NCBI GenBank assembly: GCA_965248255.1
Contig: CBDFIW010000004.1
Span: forward strand, 620,001-684,000
Direction of reading: 5' to 3'
Source: JAKZVK01 sp965248255
Lineage (GTDB): Bacteria > Acidobacteriota > Terriglobia > Bryobacterales > UBA6623
DNA length: 64,000 nt
Each line of letters starts with the position of its first letter. Within the stretch, counting starts at the first letter, position 1. Under the pieces are notes generated by a model. It saw only the letters and a list, made by a program, of their open reading frames with translations, did not search any database and was not told the origin of the DNA. Positions 16,777 to 26,955 of this stretch are shown here, piece after piece. The translations under genes were made by a program, and so were the position numbers.

Positions 16777-18180
16777 CTATTGTGGATGACCAGCACAGTC
16801 GCACCGAGATTGGCCAGGACCCGGAACTGATCCATGAACGCCCTCGTGTCGGTCGAATCCTGTTCGGAACCCTCATGGAAGACGATCAGAGGATCGTAAA
16901 TGATCAACCCCTTCTCCTCGCATGCGAACCTCTGAATGGATCGCCGACCCCGGACCCGGCGGCGGTGAATCGACCCACCCGCCCCAGATGCGAAGCTCGT
17001 GCGTTTCTGGCACGCCGAGGTTGTGCAACTTGTCCTTCACAACGAAAAGCGGGTTCTCACCGTCGAGATAAAGCACCGGCAGACGTATCACATCCCTGCC
17101 AAGGAAGGACTGACCCCTTGCAACCGCGCCCGCCACTGCATATGCGAAAAAGGATTTCCCCGTGCCGCTCTCGGCCGAGGTCATGATGACGCTGCCTCGC
17201 GGGATCAGGTTCTTGACTACCCAATCGAGGCGGGCGTCTAGGCTCCAGACAGAAGGCAACTGCGACAGGTCGGTGATTGACCGTCGCGCACCCTGGGTTT
17301 CGGCGGACAACGGGAACCATCGGCGCTCTAGCTCGGCCAGGAGGACTTCATCAAGAACGGGAGCGTTGCGCACCAGTTCCGCCAATCGCTCCTTTGTGTG
17401 CCCGGCGTCGATCCAGTCGGTGATATCGCCCTTCTCGGGAAGATCCGGCAACTCTAGAACTTTGACGGCGCTGGCTATTCCGAGTAGTGAGCGAGCCCTT
17501 TGGATCGCGTCCTTGCGCCCATCGTCGTCGTTGTCAAGCAGGATGACGACCGGCTTGGCGGCTAGGTGCTTCGAGTGCTCGTCCCCCCACTGACCAGCCG
17601 CCCCTGCGGTGGTCGCAGAAATCTGCCAGCCCCGCAACCTTTCCGCGTCCTTCTCGCCCTCGGTTGTGTAGACCACCTCGGCCTGGAGGATCTCCCGCAG
17701 CCGATAGGGGACGCGCCGAACCCCGTGCAAATTCCAGATCCACCCACCCGCGCCATCGGGCCTCCGCCAGCGAAAGTCCTTCCGTTCGTAGCGAACCTGC
17801 TGGTACAGAAGTTCGCCGTTCTCGTCCGTGTAGTCGTAAGTTGCGACGATTTGGCGATTTGATGTAGGCGGGAGTGGACTCGGCTTGCAGTTTGTCGAAT
17901 TGACGCGACCAATGATTTGCTCCACTCCAGCCTTGGCTTCCGGGAAGGGCCGACCTGTGAGCTTCACCTCCAAGTCGAAGATGTCGCCGCCTTCGTCGCA
18001 CCGGGAGTGGCAATACCACTGGCCGGTCTCCGCGTTGACGGCAAACGAATCACGTTTGCCGTCATGGATCGGACAAGGTCCTCGCCATTCTCGGCCACGC
18101 ATCTTCAGGTTGGGAACTCGGGCTGCGTAGTACCCGCGCACTTCACCTCCCGATAGCGGTTGCCGTCCGGCAGCGCTCAT
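16777..18180 (-). pseudogene. prophage primase-helicase (CHC2/TOPRIM/RepA-like), frameshifted and truncated
   Basis: A phage replication protein that would prime and unwind DNA. It begins at ATG 18180. Domains in order: CHC2-like zinc finger (GPCPIHDGKRDSF and WYCHSRCDEGGDIF), a TOPRIM domain (VVYTTEGEKDAERL, later VILLDNDDDGR), and a RepA/DnaB-like ATPase with Walker A MTSAESGTGKSFF and LYLDGENP. The main frame stops at 16873. The continuation KGLIIYDPLIVFHEGSEQ and LGATVLVIHN lies in another frame, so there is a frameshift near 16930-16950. The ATPase domain is then cut off at VIHN by fusion to the unknown protein downstream. Non-functional as read. Confidence 0.8.
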
Positions 18181-18232
18181 CGCCCACTCCTGTTAAGGGC
18201 AAGCTCCAGCCGCGCTGAGTCAATCACGACAC

Positions 18233-18466
18233 TCATCTTTCGGGCTCCTGGTCGATTTCGCTGCTGCCAGCCGTCGAGACCGGCGTGACCCGCTGCGCGG
18301 CGAGAAACGAATCTACGTCAGGCCGAGAGTAAATGACACGACGCCCAACCCTGATGAAGACCGGTGGCAGGCCGAGCCGTCTGCGCTTGCGCAGAGTAGC
18401 CACAGAGACACTCATGTAGTGAGCCGTCGCCCTCTCGGTATCGTGGTCACCCATCGGAACCTCCAA
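18233..18466 (-). CDS. AlpA/excisionase-like helix-turn-helix protein
   Basis: A 77-residue protein with a MerR/AlpA-type winged helix: HYMSVSVATLRKRRRLGLPP, then VFIRVGRRVIYSRPDVDSFL. Such proteins switch phage integration or replication genes. It ends about 50 bases before the primase-helicase gene on the same strand, matching the AlpA-primase order of the satellite element at 5.4-7.7 kb. Confidence 0.8.
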   Translation of the reverse strand: MEVPMGDHDTERATAHYMSVSVATLRKRRRLGLPPVFIRVGRRVIYSRPDVDSFLAAQRVTPVSTAGSSEIDQEPER

Positions 18467-18632
18467 ACAGACATCATGCTAACCAGTAACCGAGCCCCGC
18501 TCAAGGGCATTAGCAGGGTTTTTGGTAGGGTTTATCGCTCGTTTCTGAAGGGCAAGCCGTGGTTCTGAGCCGGACCGGAAGTATAATGATTCACGACGCC
18601 CCACCGGAACCCTCCGCTAATGGCCTTGGCGT

Positions 18633-19307
18633 ATGTCCAGAGCGAAGAACGGGAGTGACTCGAACGTACGGACCTCAAAGAGGTTATGGCGTGAGGGGCA
18701 CGACCCAGCCTTACGAAAGCGAATCAGTCGCCAACTTGAGATTGCTCTTCTGGAACTAAACGCCGCCGAAAACGAGCGCCTGTTGAAGGGGGAAGTGCCC
18801 CAAGATTGGCGTTCGGTTTCCGGAATGGCTGCGGCGGGGCTGGATCTGCTTGCCAAGGGTTGGCTACCGCTCGTGGCGAGTGTAGACGACGCCCAGGGGT
18901 TTCTTGAAGACCTGCGGGCGTCGGCCGACGACCTGGTTCAGTTCCTAACAGGAACAAGCGAAGTTCCAGAAGAGCAAAAGAAGGAACTGGTGGCGTTGAC
19001 AAGATCGCAGCTTACGGGGCGCCTGAGGTACTGGCAAGCTCAAGTTCTCAAGTGGACTCTCAAAGAAGAGTCTATGCTGATCGACTTGATGCAATCCGAA
19101 GACTCTGGAGCTGTGGGGCAAAGTCTACCACACCTCTTGAAGACAGCACGGTCACACGCTGGCCATACCCAGTTTGAGGCTGCCCATATGATCCGCATCA
19201 ATGTGAAGAATTATGGCCTGTATGAAAGGGGCCGAAGAGCCCCGAAGCGGCAAAGCGTCATGCGGTCTTTGAGCAACTACCTGACCAAATACGGTCAGGG
19301 AAGATAA
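18633..19307 (+). CDS. prophage HTH regulator
   Basis: A 224-residue soluble protein. The first 150 residues are helical and of unknown fold. The C-terminal 60 are an XRE-like helix-turn-helix: SLPHLLKTARSHAGHTQFEA, then AHMIRINVKNYGLYERGRRA. It is divergent from the AlpA/primase genes, the usual position of a phage repressor. The order (sensory or oligomerisation region first, HTH last) is unusual for CI-like repressors, whose HTH is N-terminal. The start at 18633 is the first ATG of the frame. Confidence 0.6.
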   Translation: MSRAKNGSDSNVRTSKRLWREGHDPALRKRISRQLEIALLELNAAENERLLKGEVPQDWRSVSGMAAAGLDLLAKGWLPLVASVDDAQGFLEDLRASADDLVQFLTGTSEVPEEQKKELVALTRSQLTGRLRYWQAQVLKWTLKEESMLIDLMQSEDSGAVGQSLPHLLKTARSHAGHTQFEAAHMIRINVKNYGLYERGRRAPKRQSVMRSLSNYLTKYGQGR

Positions 19308-19371
19308 GGCTGTCCTGGGAGGAGGATGATCCGGTTTCGCGTGAGCAGGGTTCGTCCTTGGTTGATATAAG

Positions 19372-19607
19372 TTATCAAACGAATCAATGCTAGAGGTGGT
19401 AGGAGAACCGCGGCGGGGCGGCCCAAGGGAAGCCGTAATCGCGCAACCCGTGAAATCGGAGTGTCGATATCTATGGCAGCGCCGCAGTACTCGGCCCTTG
19501 CAATTGAGGCACTTGCCCACGTTGCGCAGAAGGGTGAAAGCGAAAGTGCTCGCGTGTCGGCCGCCAACTCACTCTTGGATCGCGCCTGGGGCAGAACTAT
19601 TAAATAG
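19372..19607 (+). pseudogene. small terminase-like fragment
   Basis: A 78-codon frame without a standard start reads RTAAGRPKGSRNRATREIGV and then ALAHVAQKGESESARVSAAN, LLDRAWGR, stopping at 19605-19607. The GRPKGS-N-AT..E..ARV-AAN-LLDRAWG pattern is that of small proteins found beside phage large-terminase genes. An internal ATG at 19474 would give only about 44 residues. It lies just before the large terminase but on the other strand. Treated as a remnant. Confidence 0.5.
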
Positions 19608-19822
19608 TCAGGGGTATGACCTGATTCCGGCGTCAGCTTTCATAGAGCTGTAGACGGCGATGGGGCACATTATTTTGCAAAGCGTCCGCGACCCAGAAGT
19701 CGTTGAGCGGAGCGACGATGCGATATCACGGATTGAAATCAAGGTATGAGCTTCTGCGCCCGCTCAGCATGAATCGCCAACCGGCGTAATCTTTCGGTCG
19801 CTGGCAGCTCTGCACCTGAATC

Positions 19823-21010
19823 TCACCTGATCATGACACGCTTAAACCAATCGTCTGGATACGCAGCCAGGGCGACCGCGTCCGCCAGGTCAGGTGATTT
19901 CAAACCTCGTCGCCGCATCGCGTCCTTCGACTCGAGCCGCAGTCGCCCGCGGCTGTCCTGCGTCATCAGCGGTGCCGGCAGTTGCTCGAACAACGCAGGG
20001 TCTCGCGGGATCCTGATCTGACCTTGCCGCAGCTTTTCTCCGATGTTCCACCACATCTCAGTCCTGATGTCTGCATACCGTTCCTCGTAGAACGGCTTCG
20101 AGCCGAAATGAAACGGGATGATCTCACAACGATAGAGCGCTTCCGAATTCGTCCTCCGGTGCCCGAGCTCTCGCAGCCTGTCGGTGACACCTCCTCCGAC
20201 TCCGGTATCGTCGATACGGATCGACCTAGCTCTTGTCTTCTCAATCAGACCTACGGCTCGCCCCACCGTAGCCATCAGATCAGGTTGACGACTTGACTTG
20301 AGGTGAGTGACAACTTTGCCTCGCAAGACGGCAAAGACCGTTTGATCGCCTTTGGACGAGCGTGCGACATCTAGACCAATGTCAACTGGCTCGTGACCCA
20401 AGGTTTTGAAGGGTGCATCCGCACATTGCTCCAACCAATCGGCGTAGATGAAACCCTCGCCGCTCGCATCGATGAACTCGCACAGGTACTCTTGTCGGAA
20501 CCAAGCCTCACCCATCGATTGACGCTCTTGGTCGAGAATCTCCTCGCTCAGCCGCGGGCAGTCGCGGGCCGTGATGCGAATCTTCTTCCAGTAGTCCGCA
20601 TGTGCCCACTCGTGGTAGACCCAGCCCTTGCGACCCCACGGCGTCGACAACGCGATCAGCCGGCCGCGGGAGACTGCAAGCATCGGCCGAACCGAGTAGT
20701 ACAGCTCGTCCTCGACGCGTGCCGCCTCGTCGATGATCATCAGACTGACACCGGAGAAGCCGCGGATGGTCTCCTCACCGGCCGGAAGAGCGATGATGCG
20801 AGAGCCGTTCACCAGTTCGAGACGGAGGGCACTCTCGGTCTTCACGGGAACGGCGGCGCCCGACGCCTTGTAAAGCTGAAGGACCTTGCGGAACAGTTCG
20901 CCAGACTGCCGCAGCGACGGCGACAGCAGCAGGACAAGCGAGCTGGGTTTGAACGAAGCCTCGTGGATGGCCATCGCGGCCGCCACCGTACTCTTGCGAA
21001 GCTGACGAGC
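19823..21010 (-). pseudogene. phage terminase large subunit, N-terminus lost
   Basis: The packaging motor ATPase-nuclease of a tailed phage. From the right edge the frame reads ARQLRKSTVAAAMAIHEASF (the Walker A region, with Arg-Lys where Gly-Lys is usual), then SLMIIDEAARVEDELYY (Walker B), ALSTPWGRKGW (coupling motif) and the nuclease domain with DIGLDVARSSKGDQTVFAV and KSPDLADAVALAAY (metal-binding Asp residues). Family members have about 80-100 more residues before Walker A. Here the sequence changes into lysC near 21007, so the gene is cut. The continuous frame from ATG 20986 (387 codons) lacks the whole ATP site. Confidence 0.85.
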
Positions 21011-21762
21011 TATGGATCTGGACCGACGTCGACGGTATCCTCAGCGGCGATCCCCGAGTCATTCCCGACGCACGGGTGCTGGACGAAGTCACCTACAACG
21101 AGGCCGCCGAGCTGGCCTACAACGGAGCGAAGGTGCTCCATCCGCGCACTCTTGCGCCACTGGAAGAGAAACGCATCCCGGTGTGGATCAAGAACAGCTT
21201 CAAGCCTGAGATCGCAGGCACTCACATCGTCCCCAAGATCAGCGCGGGACACGGCGTGCGAGCCATCACGTCCCTGGCGGAGGTGTCGCTCATCTCGATC
21301 GAGGCGATGAACATCTCCGTGTCCGGCGCGCAGTTGATGGCGCGGGCCCTCGGAGCCGCCGCTCGCGCGAATGTCGAAGTGTTGCTGCTCACGCGCTCGA
21401 GCTTCCGCCAGAACTTCTGCATGCTGGTCCGCACCGGAGAGCTGGATGCGGTGATGGAGAGCCTTCGGTCGGAGCTGACTTTGGAGATGGCTCATGGCTA
21501 TGTCCATCCGATTGACGTGGACCATAGCGTGGGCCTGCTGGCGGCGGTGGGCGAGGGGATGAAAGGGACGCCCGGCTTGGCGGGGCGGGTCTTCACCGCG
21601 CTCTCGCGCGATGGCATCAATATCATCGCCATCGCGCAAGGCTCGAGCGAGCTGACCATCGCCATCGTCGTTGCCGAAAACGCTTTGGATCGAGCGGTGC
21701 GGTCGCTACACGCCGAGTGCCGGCTTGGGGAGCCGCAGCCGGCGCCGGTTGAAGCGCTGTAG
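21007..21762 (+). pseudogene. lysC: aspartokinase, C-terminal half only
   Basis: Aspartokinase phosphorylates aspartate as the first step to Lys, Thr, Met and diaminopimelate. The frame begins inside the kinase domain at DELWIWTDVDGILSGDPRVI, continues NGAKVLHPRTLAPLEEKRIP, then two ACT regulatory domains (SLISIEAMNISVSGAQLMAR; SVGLLAAVGEGMKGTPGLAG), and stops at 21760-21762. The N-terminal 200 or more residues with the ATP and aspartate sites are missing; upstream DNA is the antisense of a phage terminase. An internal GTG at 21076 could only express a C-terminal regulatory piece. If genuine, the host needs another lysC; a deletion or assembly join at about 21007 is the likely cause. Confidence 0.85.
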
Positions 21763-22249
21763 TAGGACTGTCGTCGTCGGCCGGGGACACGGAAGCTTGC
21801 ACCACTTCGCCACCGGAATCTTTCGTTTGCTCGGGGCCTGCGCTTGCTGCTACCTGGGGCTGCTGGCCTCCCGGGTGCTGTGGGAAGCGCCCCGTCTGTT
21901 GGTGGCCCTTGCGCCCGGATCCGAGTTTCACGGGGTCCAGCTCTGGGGACTGAATCCACGCTTCCTCATCTTCGGCTCGCAGGACATGGGTACGCTGAGC
22001 GCGGCTCTGCTTGCGGCCGCATCGGTGCTGATAGGGCTTCTGGCTCTGCGTTTCGCTCCCTCGTTTTCGAGACGGTTCGTGGGTTGGGGGCCTCTGCTGG
22101 TCTGTTTCACCGTCTTCTGGCTGGCGCTCTTCGTGGTGGATGCGGCCGTTTACTTCGCCGTTTATACTCGGGGTCCCCTGCGATCGGTGTTGCGAGTCGT
22201 CGCTGCGCCGGGCTGGGGCGCGCCGTTGCCCGGCATTCTGCTGCTGCTA

Positions 22250-23413
22250 GTGTAGTGCACCATAAATAATGTAACTTATATTGGCTTCCCATCGTCTCTA
22301 TTAACAGGAGGCATGGGATGCGAAGAGCACAACCAGTAACTTTGAACACAGCGCAATGCAAGCAGTTGGACCGCTACGCGCGCGGCCGCCAAGTCGCCGT
22401 TCGTCTCGCCCTGCGAGCCAGGATTGTCCTGCTGGCCGCCGACGGTCTCGAGAATAAGCAGATCGCCGCACAGCTCGGTGTCTCGCGGCAGTTGGTGGCC
22501 CGCTGGCGCACGCGCTTTCTCGAAAGCAGCATCGCCGGCATTGCAAAAGACGCCCCACGGCCCGGTCGTAAACCTGCCGTCTCGAAGCAGAAAGTACAGC
22601 AGATCATCCACAAGACCACCCGCGAGAAACCGTCCAACGCCACCCACTGGAGCCGCCGCACCATGGCCGCCGCGGCCGGCGTCAGCGCTTCCACCGTGGG
22701 ACGGATTTGGCGCGCCCATGGCCTCAAGCCCCACCGCATCAAGACCCTCAAGCTCAGCAATGACCCGCGTTTCGCCGAGAAACTCGACGACATCGTCGGA
22801 CTCTATCTCAATCCGCCTGAGCATGCTCTGGTTCTCTCGCTCGATGAGAAGTCCCAAATCCAAGCCCTCGATCGCACCCAGCCCGGCCTGCCGCTCAAAA
22901 AGGGACGCGGCCAAACGATGACCCACGATTACAAGCGCAACGGCACGACCACCCTGTTTGCGGCGCTCAACAGCCTTGACGGCAGCGTGATCGCCGAGTG
23001 CATGCCCCGACACAGCCACCAGGAATGGCTGCGCTTCCTGCGCTTAATTGACCGCCGCACTCCCAAGGACAAACAGCTTCATCTCATCGTGGACAACTAT
23101 GCCACCCACAAGCATGCCGCTGTGAAGCGTTGGCTCGATCGTCACCCGCGCTTCCACATTCATTTCACCCCGACCTCGGCGTCGTGGCTGAACATGGTCG
23201 AGCGATTCTTTCGCGATCTCACCGTCAAGCGCCTGCGCCGCGGCGTGTTTCGCAGCGTGGACGAGCTCGTCGCCGCCATTGACGACTACATCGCCCAGCA
23301 CAACGGGCATCCCACGCCCTTCATCTGGACCGCGACCGCCTCCGACATCCTCGAGAAAGTCAAGCGCGGACGTGCCGCCCTGCATAAGGTGCAATCTGCT
23401 TGACGCACTACAC
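22250..23413 (+). mobile_element. IS630-B (complete, 1164 bp)
   Basis: Bounded by TA at 22248-22249 and 23414-23415. The inverted ends are GTGTAGTGCACC on the left and GTGTAGTGCGTC on the right (reverse complement). A second IS630 family, unrelated in ends to IS630-A. It interrupts the glycosidase gene, whose frame is restored by its removal. Confidence 0.92.
22318..23403 (+). CDS. IS630-B transposase
   Basis: A 361-residue single-frame DDE transposase. The N-terminal HTH is IAAQLGVSRQLVARWRTRF, with a second HTH around AAAAGVSASTVGRIWRAHG. The catalytic triad blocks are LVLSLDEKSQIQAL (D), LHLIVDNYATHKH (D) and TSASWLNMVERFF (E), as in IS630/Tc1-like enzymes. It fills almost the whole element. 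It appears intact and could be active. Confidence 0.95.
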   Translation: MRRAQPVTLNTAQCKQLDRYARGRQVAVRLALRARIVLLAADGLENKQIAAQLGVSRQLVARWRTRFLESSIAGIAKDAPRPGRKPAVSKQKVQQIIHKTTREKPSNATHWSRRTMAAAAGVSASTVGRIWRAHGLKPHRIKTLKLSNDPRFAEKLDDIVGLYLNPPEHALVLSLDEKSQIQALDRTQPGLPLKKGRGQTMTHDYKRNGTTTLFAALNSLDGSVIAECMPRHSHQEWLRFLRLIDRRTPKDKQLHLIVDNYATHKHAAVKRWLDRHPRFHIHFTPTSASWLNMVERFFRDLTVKRLRRGVFRSVDELVAAIDDYIAQHNGHPTPFIWTATASDILEKVKRGRAALHKVQSA

Positions 23414-25484
23414 TAGCACTCGTACCGTTGACTCTCATCTTGCTGAGCCGTGTGGCCGGAGACTTCCCTCCGACGGCCGAGCCCACTCGCTGGAGGCGCG
23501 GCTTGGCGGCCCTGCTATGGATGGTGTTGCCGGTGCTGGCCATCAATCTGTTACAGGGTCGCGCACCCCTCGCCTTCGGCTTCTCGCGCGCCGGGTGGGC
23601 GTTCGCGCCATCTCTGTTGGCACTGGCTGCTGTGGCGCCCATCTTGTGGAAGGATGCGCGCCCAAGGGGAGTGTTCCACCCTGGCTGGAAGGGCGGCGTG
23701 GCCGTCATGCTCAGTGGCGCCGTCGCTTATGCCGGCCTCACCTACTACCCCCACATTGCCCGGCAGCACCGGGCGGACGCTGTGGAAGTGCGACCGTCGC
23801 GTCACTGGGAGCTGCGTTTCGAACCCGAACAGTTCAGACCGGAACAGCAGCAGCGGTGGGCTGCCGCGGCCGACGAGCGTATCGAGGCTCTCGCCTCTCG
23901 CCTGGACCTCTCCATCACCAACAAGCCCCGCACCGCCTATGTCCACGTCACCTCCGAGAGCAAACAAGCGCTCGCTCCCGAGCGCCGCAACGACAGCCCG
24001 TACCTCATCGAGGACATGCAAACACTGCATCACTTTCTCTCACCCGATCGCACGATCTCGGACCCGCGGGGTGAGGCCGAGCTGTTGATCGCAAGCGAAT
24101 GGGGCGAGCCCGCATCGGCTGCTGTTGCGCGGGCGATCGCGCGCTATGCGGCGGGGGACTTCCTGGGCAGGGAGCTTGTGCAGTATGCCCGACAGATCGC
24201 CTGCGAAGAGCGGGCCTACACGCTGCGCGAGGTTCTCGGTGTCGACGGCGATTACCGATCGCCGCTGGTGCGCGACGCGATGGGCGGCGCCTGGGTGGAG
24301 TTACTGGTTCGTGAGAAGGGATCATCGGCCCTGCGCGCACTTTACCGGTCGCCGCTCGGCGCGACAGACCTGCATGCGTTTGCCGGCCGCCTCGATTCTT
24401 CGTGGGCCGATCTCGAGGACGACTGGCAGGCGTGGGTGACGCCGCCGAGCGGCTGTCCGGAGCCGACGCGAGCCGGCGGATCGCTCCATCAGGACGTTGA
24501 TCAGGACCATCGCGGCGTCAGTTTCACGCACGAGTTCCCCGTGAGCTGGGGATATGGCAGCGACACGGCGCAGCGCGAACTACACAAGATCCGAGGCCTG
24601 GGAGGCAATGCGGTCGCTCTGATCCCCTACGCTTCGACCAGCGCTCCACGCACGACGACGATTCGCTTTCGCATGTCAGAAACCCACGAGCGGCTCGTTC
24701 GCAGCGTGCAACAGGCTCGAGCCGCCGGTCTGCGCGTGATGCTCAAACCGCAACTGTGGGGACGACGCTTCACCGGTGACATCCGCTTCGAACGGCGAAA
24801 GGACTTCGATCAATGGTTCAGGCAATACCGACGCTGGATCTTGCACTACGCCCGCATGGCCGAGCTCTACGGCGTGGAGTTGCTTTCGATCGGCAACGAG
24901 TTGAACGGCGTGAGCGTTCACGAGGATGCCTGGCGTGAACTCGTTCGTGCCGTCCGGCGTGTCTATGGCGGCCCGATTACGTTCGCGGCTAACTGGAACG
25001 AAGAGTTCGAAGGCATTGCTTTCTGGGACGAGTTGGACTACGCCGGTGTGAACTTCTACTTTCCGCTGGCCGAAGAGGGCGACCTGCCCGAGCCCGTCTC
25101 CCCCCGCATGCAAGAGCTGGTGGGCCGGATGGCGGCGCTATCGGAACGGTTTGGCAAGCCGGTGCTCTTCACCGAGATTGGCTATCCGTCATTGACCGCC
25201 GCCGCCGCCGAGCCGTGGAGGGAGCCCAGCGCCGCCCCCGACCCCGAACTGCAACGCCTTTGCTACCAAACGGTCTTTGAGGCCTTCACCGGGCAGCCTT
25301 GGTTCGCGGGTTTCTATTGGTGGAAGTGGCCCAGCCACGGGCGCGGCGGAGTTCTCGATGTTTCTCACAGCCCGATCGGCAAGCCGGCCCTGGCGGTGCT
25401 GCGAGAGTGGTATCACAAGCCACCGAGGCGTCCCCAGCCGACCGATTGAGGTGGGTGGCCTCGACTAGCTGTCTTTTGGTGGCG

Positions 25485-26369
25485 TCAGGGTTCGTGCCGG
25501 ACCGCTCCCTTGCGGTCACGGCTCGGTTGACCCGGGCTCATCATCAGAACCGTCCGCTGCTGGTAGCCGGGGGGCGGCGAGAAGTCTACGTCCGTAAACT
25601 CTCGGTGTTCCAGCTCCTGAACCTCGAAGACCCCAGCCGGCCGCTCGGCCCGAAGGCGGATCCGCTGGATCGGAATGCCCGCATAGCTGCTGGCCTTCGC
25701 GTCTTGCTCGGACTTGATGTCCAGGAGGGCGTAGCCGTCCAGCAGGTGCAGGCTTTCGAGTGTCTCGATGGCCTTATCGAAAGCGGCTACCTCCTCCGGC
25801 GTCACGTCCAGCCTCGCCCAAGTGACGACACAGGCATCCCAGACCTTCTCCCCATCGACGCGGCCCTCGTAGCGATCGCACTGCCACCGGTTCACCTGCT
25901 CGCCGGACCACACTTTGGTGTATTCAGGCGCCGGCCGTGCAGCGCCACTCGAGTCCGTTGCCGACGAGCGCAGACGGGCCTTGATGGACGCCTGCATCCG
26001 CTTGCGTTGCTCGGGAGACATGCGCTGCAACTCATCATCCGCACGCCGGCGCATGGCCGCTTGGGTCTCCCGAAGACCCTGTCGCAGCCCTTTGAGACTC
26101 TGCTCGTCGAACTCGCGGTAGAACTTGTCGCCGTGGTTAACGACACGGACCATGAGGGGCTCGGTGTGAAAGAGAATCGTCTCGCGTCCTTCGGGACCTC
26201 TTTTGTCGATCGCCACCCGGGCGGGCTCGATGCGCAGCGTCGTGGTTGTGACGTCTGCGCCGCGGCGGAAGGGCTTGCGGGTTTCAACGAGCAGAACGCC
26301 GGCCCACAGAGCGGCACTCCCCGCCGCGGTGATAAGCCAACAACAGGTAGTGGCTACCAGGGCGCGCAT
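25485..26369 (-). CDS. secreted protein of unknown function
   Basis: A 294-residue protein with an N-terminal signal or membrane helix (ATTCCWLITAAGSAALWAG). The mature part is a beta-rich, DUF4412-like layout: TTTLRIEPARVAIDKRG, FHTEPLMVRVVNHGDKFYRE, and a basic helical insert (RRADDELQRMSPEQRKRMQA). A Cys pair sits in NRWQCDRY and VWDACVVTWA, and a repeated shape FDKAIETLESLHLLDGYAL follows. Proteins like this monitor or bind something in the periplasm, but no catalytic residues are evident. It lies tail to tail with the glycosidase gene and is followed on the same strand by the CYTH gene's start region. Confidence 0.65.
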   Translation of the reverse strand: MRALVATTCCWLITAAGSAALWAGVLLVETRKPFRRGADVTTTTLRIEPARVAIDKRGPEGRETILFHTEPLMVRVVNHGDKFYREFDEQSLKGLRQGLRETQAAMRRRADDELQRMSPEQRKRMQASIKARLRSSATDSSGAARPAPEYTKVWSGEQVNRWQCDRYEGRVDGEKVWDACVVTWARLDVTPEEVAAFDKAIETLESLHLLDGYALLDIKSEQDAKASSYAGIPIQRIRLRAERPAGVFEVQELEHREFTDVDFSPPPGYQQRTVLMMSPGQPSRDRKGAVRHEP

Positions 26370-26388
26370 GGTACGAAACAGGTAACGC

Positions 26389-26955
26389 TCACCGAGAATT
26401 CTCAGAGTCGAAAACCATGTCGTCGCCTAGGCCGGGGTTCCGGCGGCGGTGCTCGACGAACAGTCCGCGATAACTCAAGGTGATGTAGTCGTCCTTGGTG
26501 AAACCCAATTCCGCCGCCGTGCGGTCGATCCAGGCAGCCGGACCCTCCAGCTCCAACAGATCTCCGACGGGCGTTTCGTCTAACAGGATTTTGCCTTTCT
26601 CACCGGGCCGCCGGAACTCCGTTCGATACTTTTCGTACCGCCAAGCCGGTTGAAAACCCATGGCCTCGACGATACTTCTGAGAACCGCGCTGTCGTGCGT
26701 CTCGATCTCGTACTCTTCGCGCACCTTGTGTTCGCGGCCTGCCTTCGTGGGCAGCTTCACCGTCAGCAAGACGCGGCGGCGGGCCTCGCGGATCCGAAGT
26801 AAGTAGCCCGTGGCCAACCAGGGCGGACTATGCCGGTCATAGACAAGGTTACTCTCGTGATGGCGACGCTCGGCCACGCGCCAGCGCAAGCCCCGAAGAA
26901 GGCTACGCATCGCCCGCACATCTTCGACGCGCAGCTTAATCTCGGTTTCGGTCAT
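26389..26955 (-). CDS. CYTH-domain protein (class IV cyclase/triphosphatase type)
   Basis: A 188-residue CYTH protein. It begins TETEIKLRV, the ExExK signature that binds triphosphate and metal. It continues with basic tunnel strands (YLLRIREARRRVLLTVKLP, EYEIETHDSAVLRSIVEAMG, YEKYRTEFRRPGEK) and the acidic strand LLDETPVGDLLELEGP. The family includes class IV adenylate cyclases, thiamine-triphosphatases and inorganic triphosphatases, and sequence alone does not choose among them. It is immediately upstream of the secreted unknown protein, 19 bases apart on the same strand, so they may form an operon. Confidence 0.85.
   Translation of the reverse strand: MTETEIKLRVEDVRAMRSLLRGLRWRVAERRHHESNLVYDRHSPPWLATGYLLRIREARRRVLLTVKLPTKAGREHKVREEYEIETHDSAVLRSIVEAMGFQPAWRYEKYRTEFRRPGEKGKILLDETPVGDLLELEGPAAWIDRTAAELGFTKDDYITLSYRGLFVEHRRRNPGLGDDMVFDSENSR

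Larger units (their letters stand above)
21797..25449 (+). pseudogene. membrane-anchored GH113-like glycosidase, split by IS630-B
   Basis: The gene is split into 21797-22249 and 23416-25449. Taking out the IS with one TA joins CTG-CTA to GCA-CTC in frame, for a protein of roughly 825 residues. The first part has about five membrane helices (for example LLGACACCYLGLL and VCFTVFWLALFVV), and more follow after the IS (ALLWMVLPVLAINLL). A peptidase-MA-like middle region comes next (AIARYAAGDFLGRELVQYAR). The last 320 residues are a TIM-barrel glycosidase: GVSFTHEFPVSWGYG, then LLSIGNELNG (acid/base Glu) and VLFTEIGYPS (nucleophile Glu), as in GH113 beta-mannanases. The start is uncertain: a TTG at 21797 with GGA upstream is proposed, 34 bases after lysC. 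Confidence 0.7.

Noticed and set aside
20393..21310. 305-codon plus-strand frame across the terminase/lysC joint
   Set aside because: The shadow of two real genes in other frames; no domain.
25299..26483. 394-codon plus-strand frame
   Set aside because: Antisense of the secreted unknown protein and CYTH gene.
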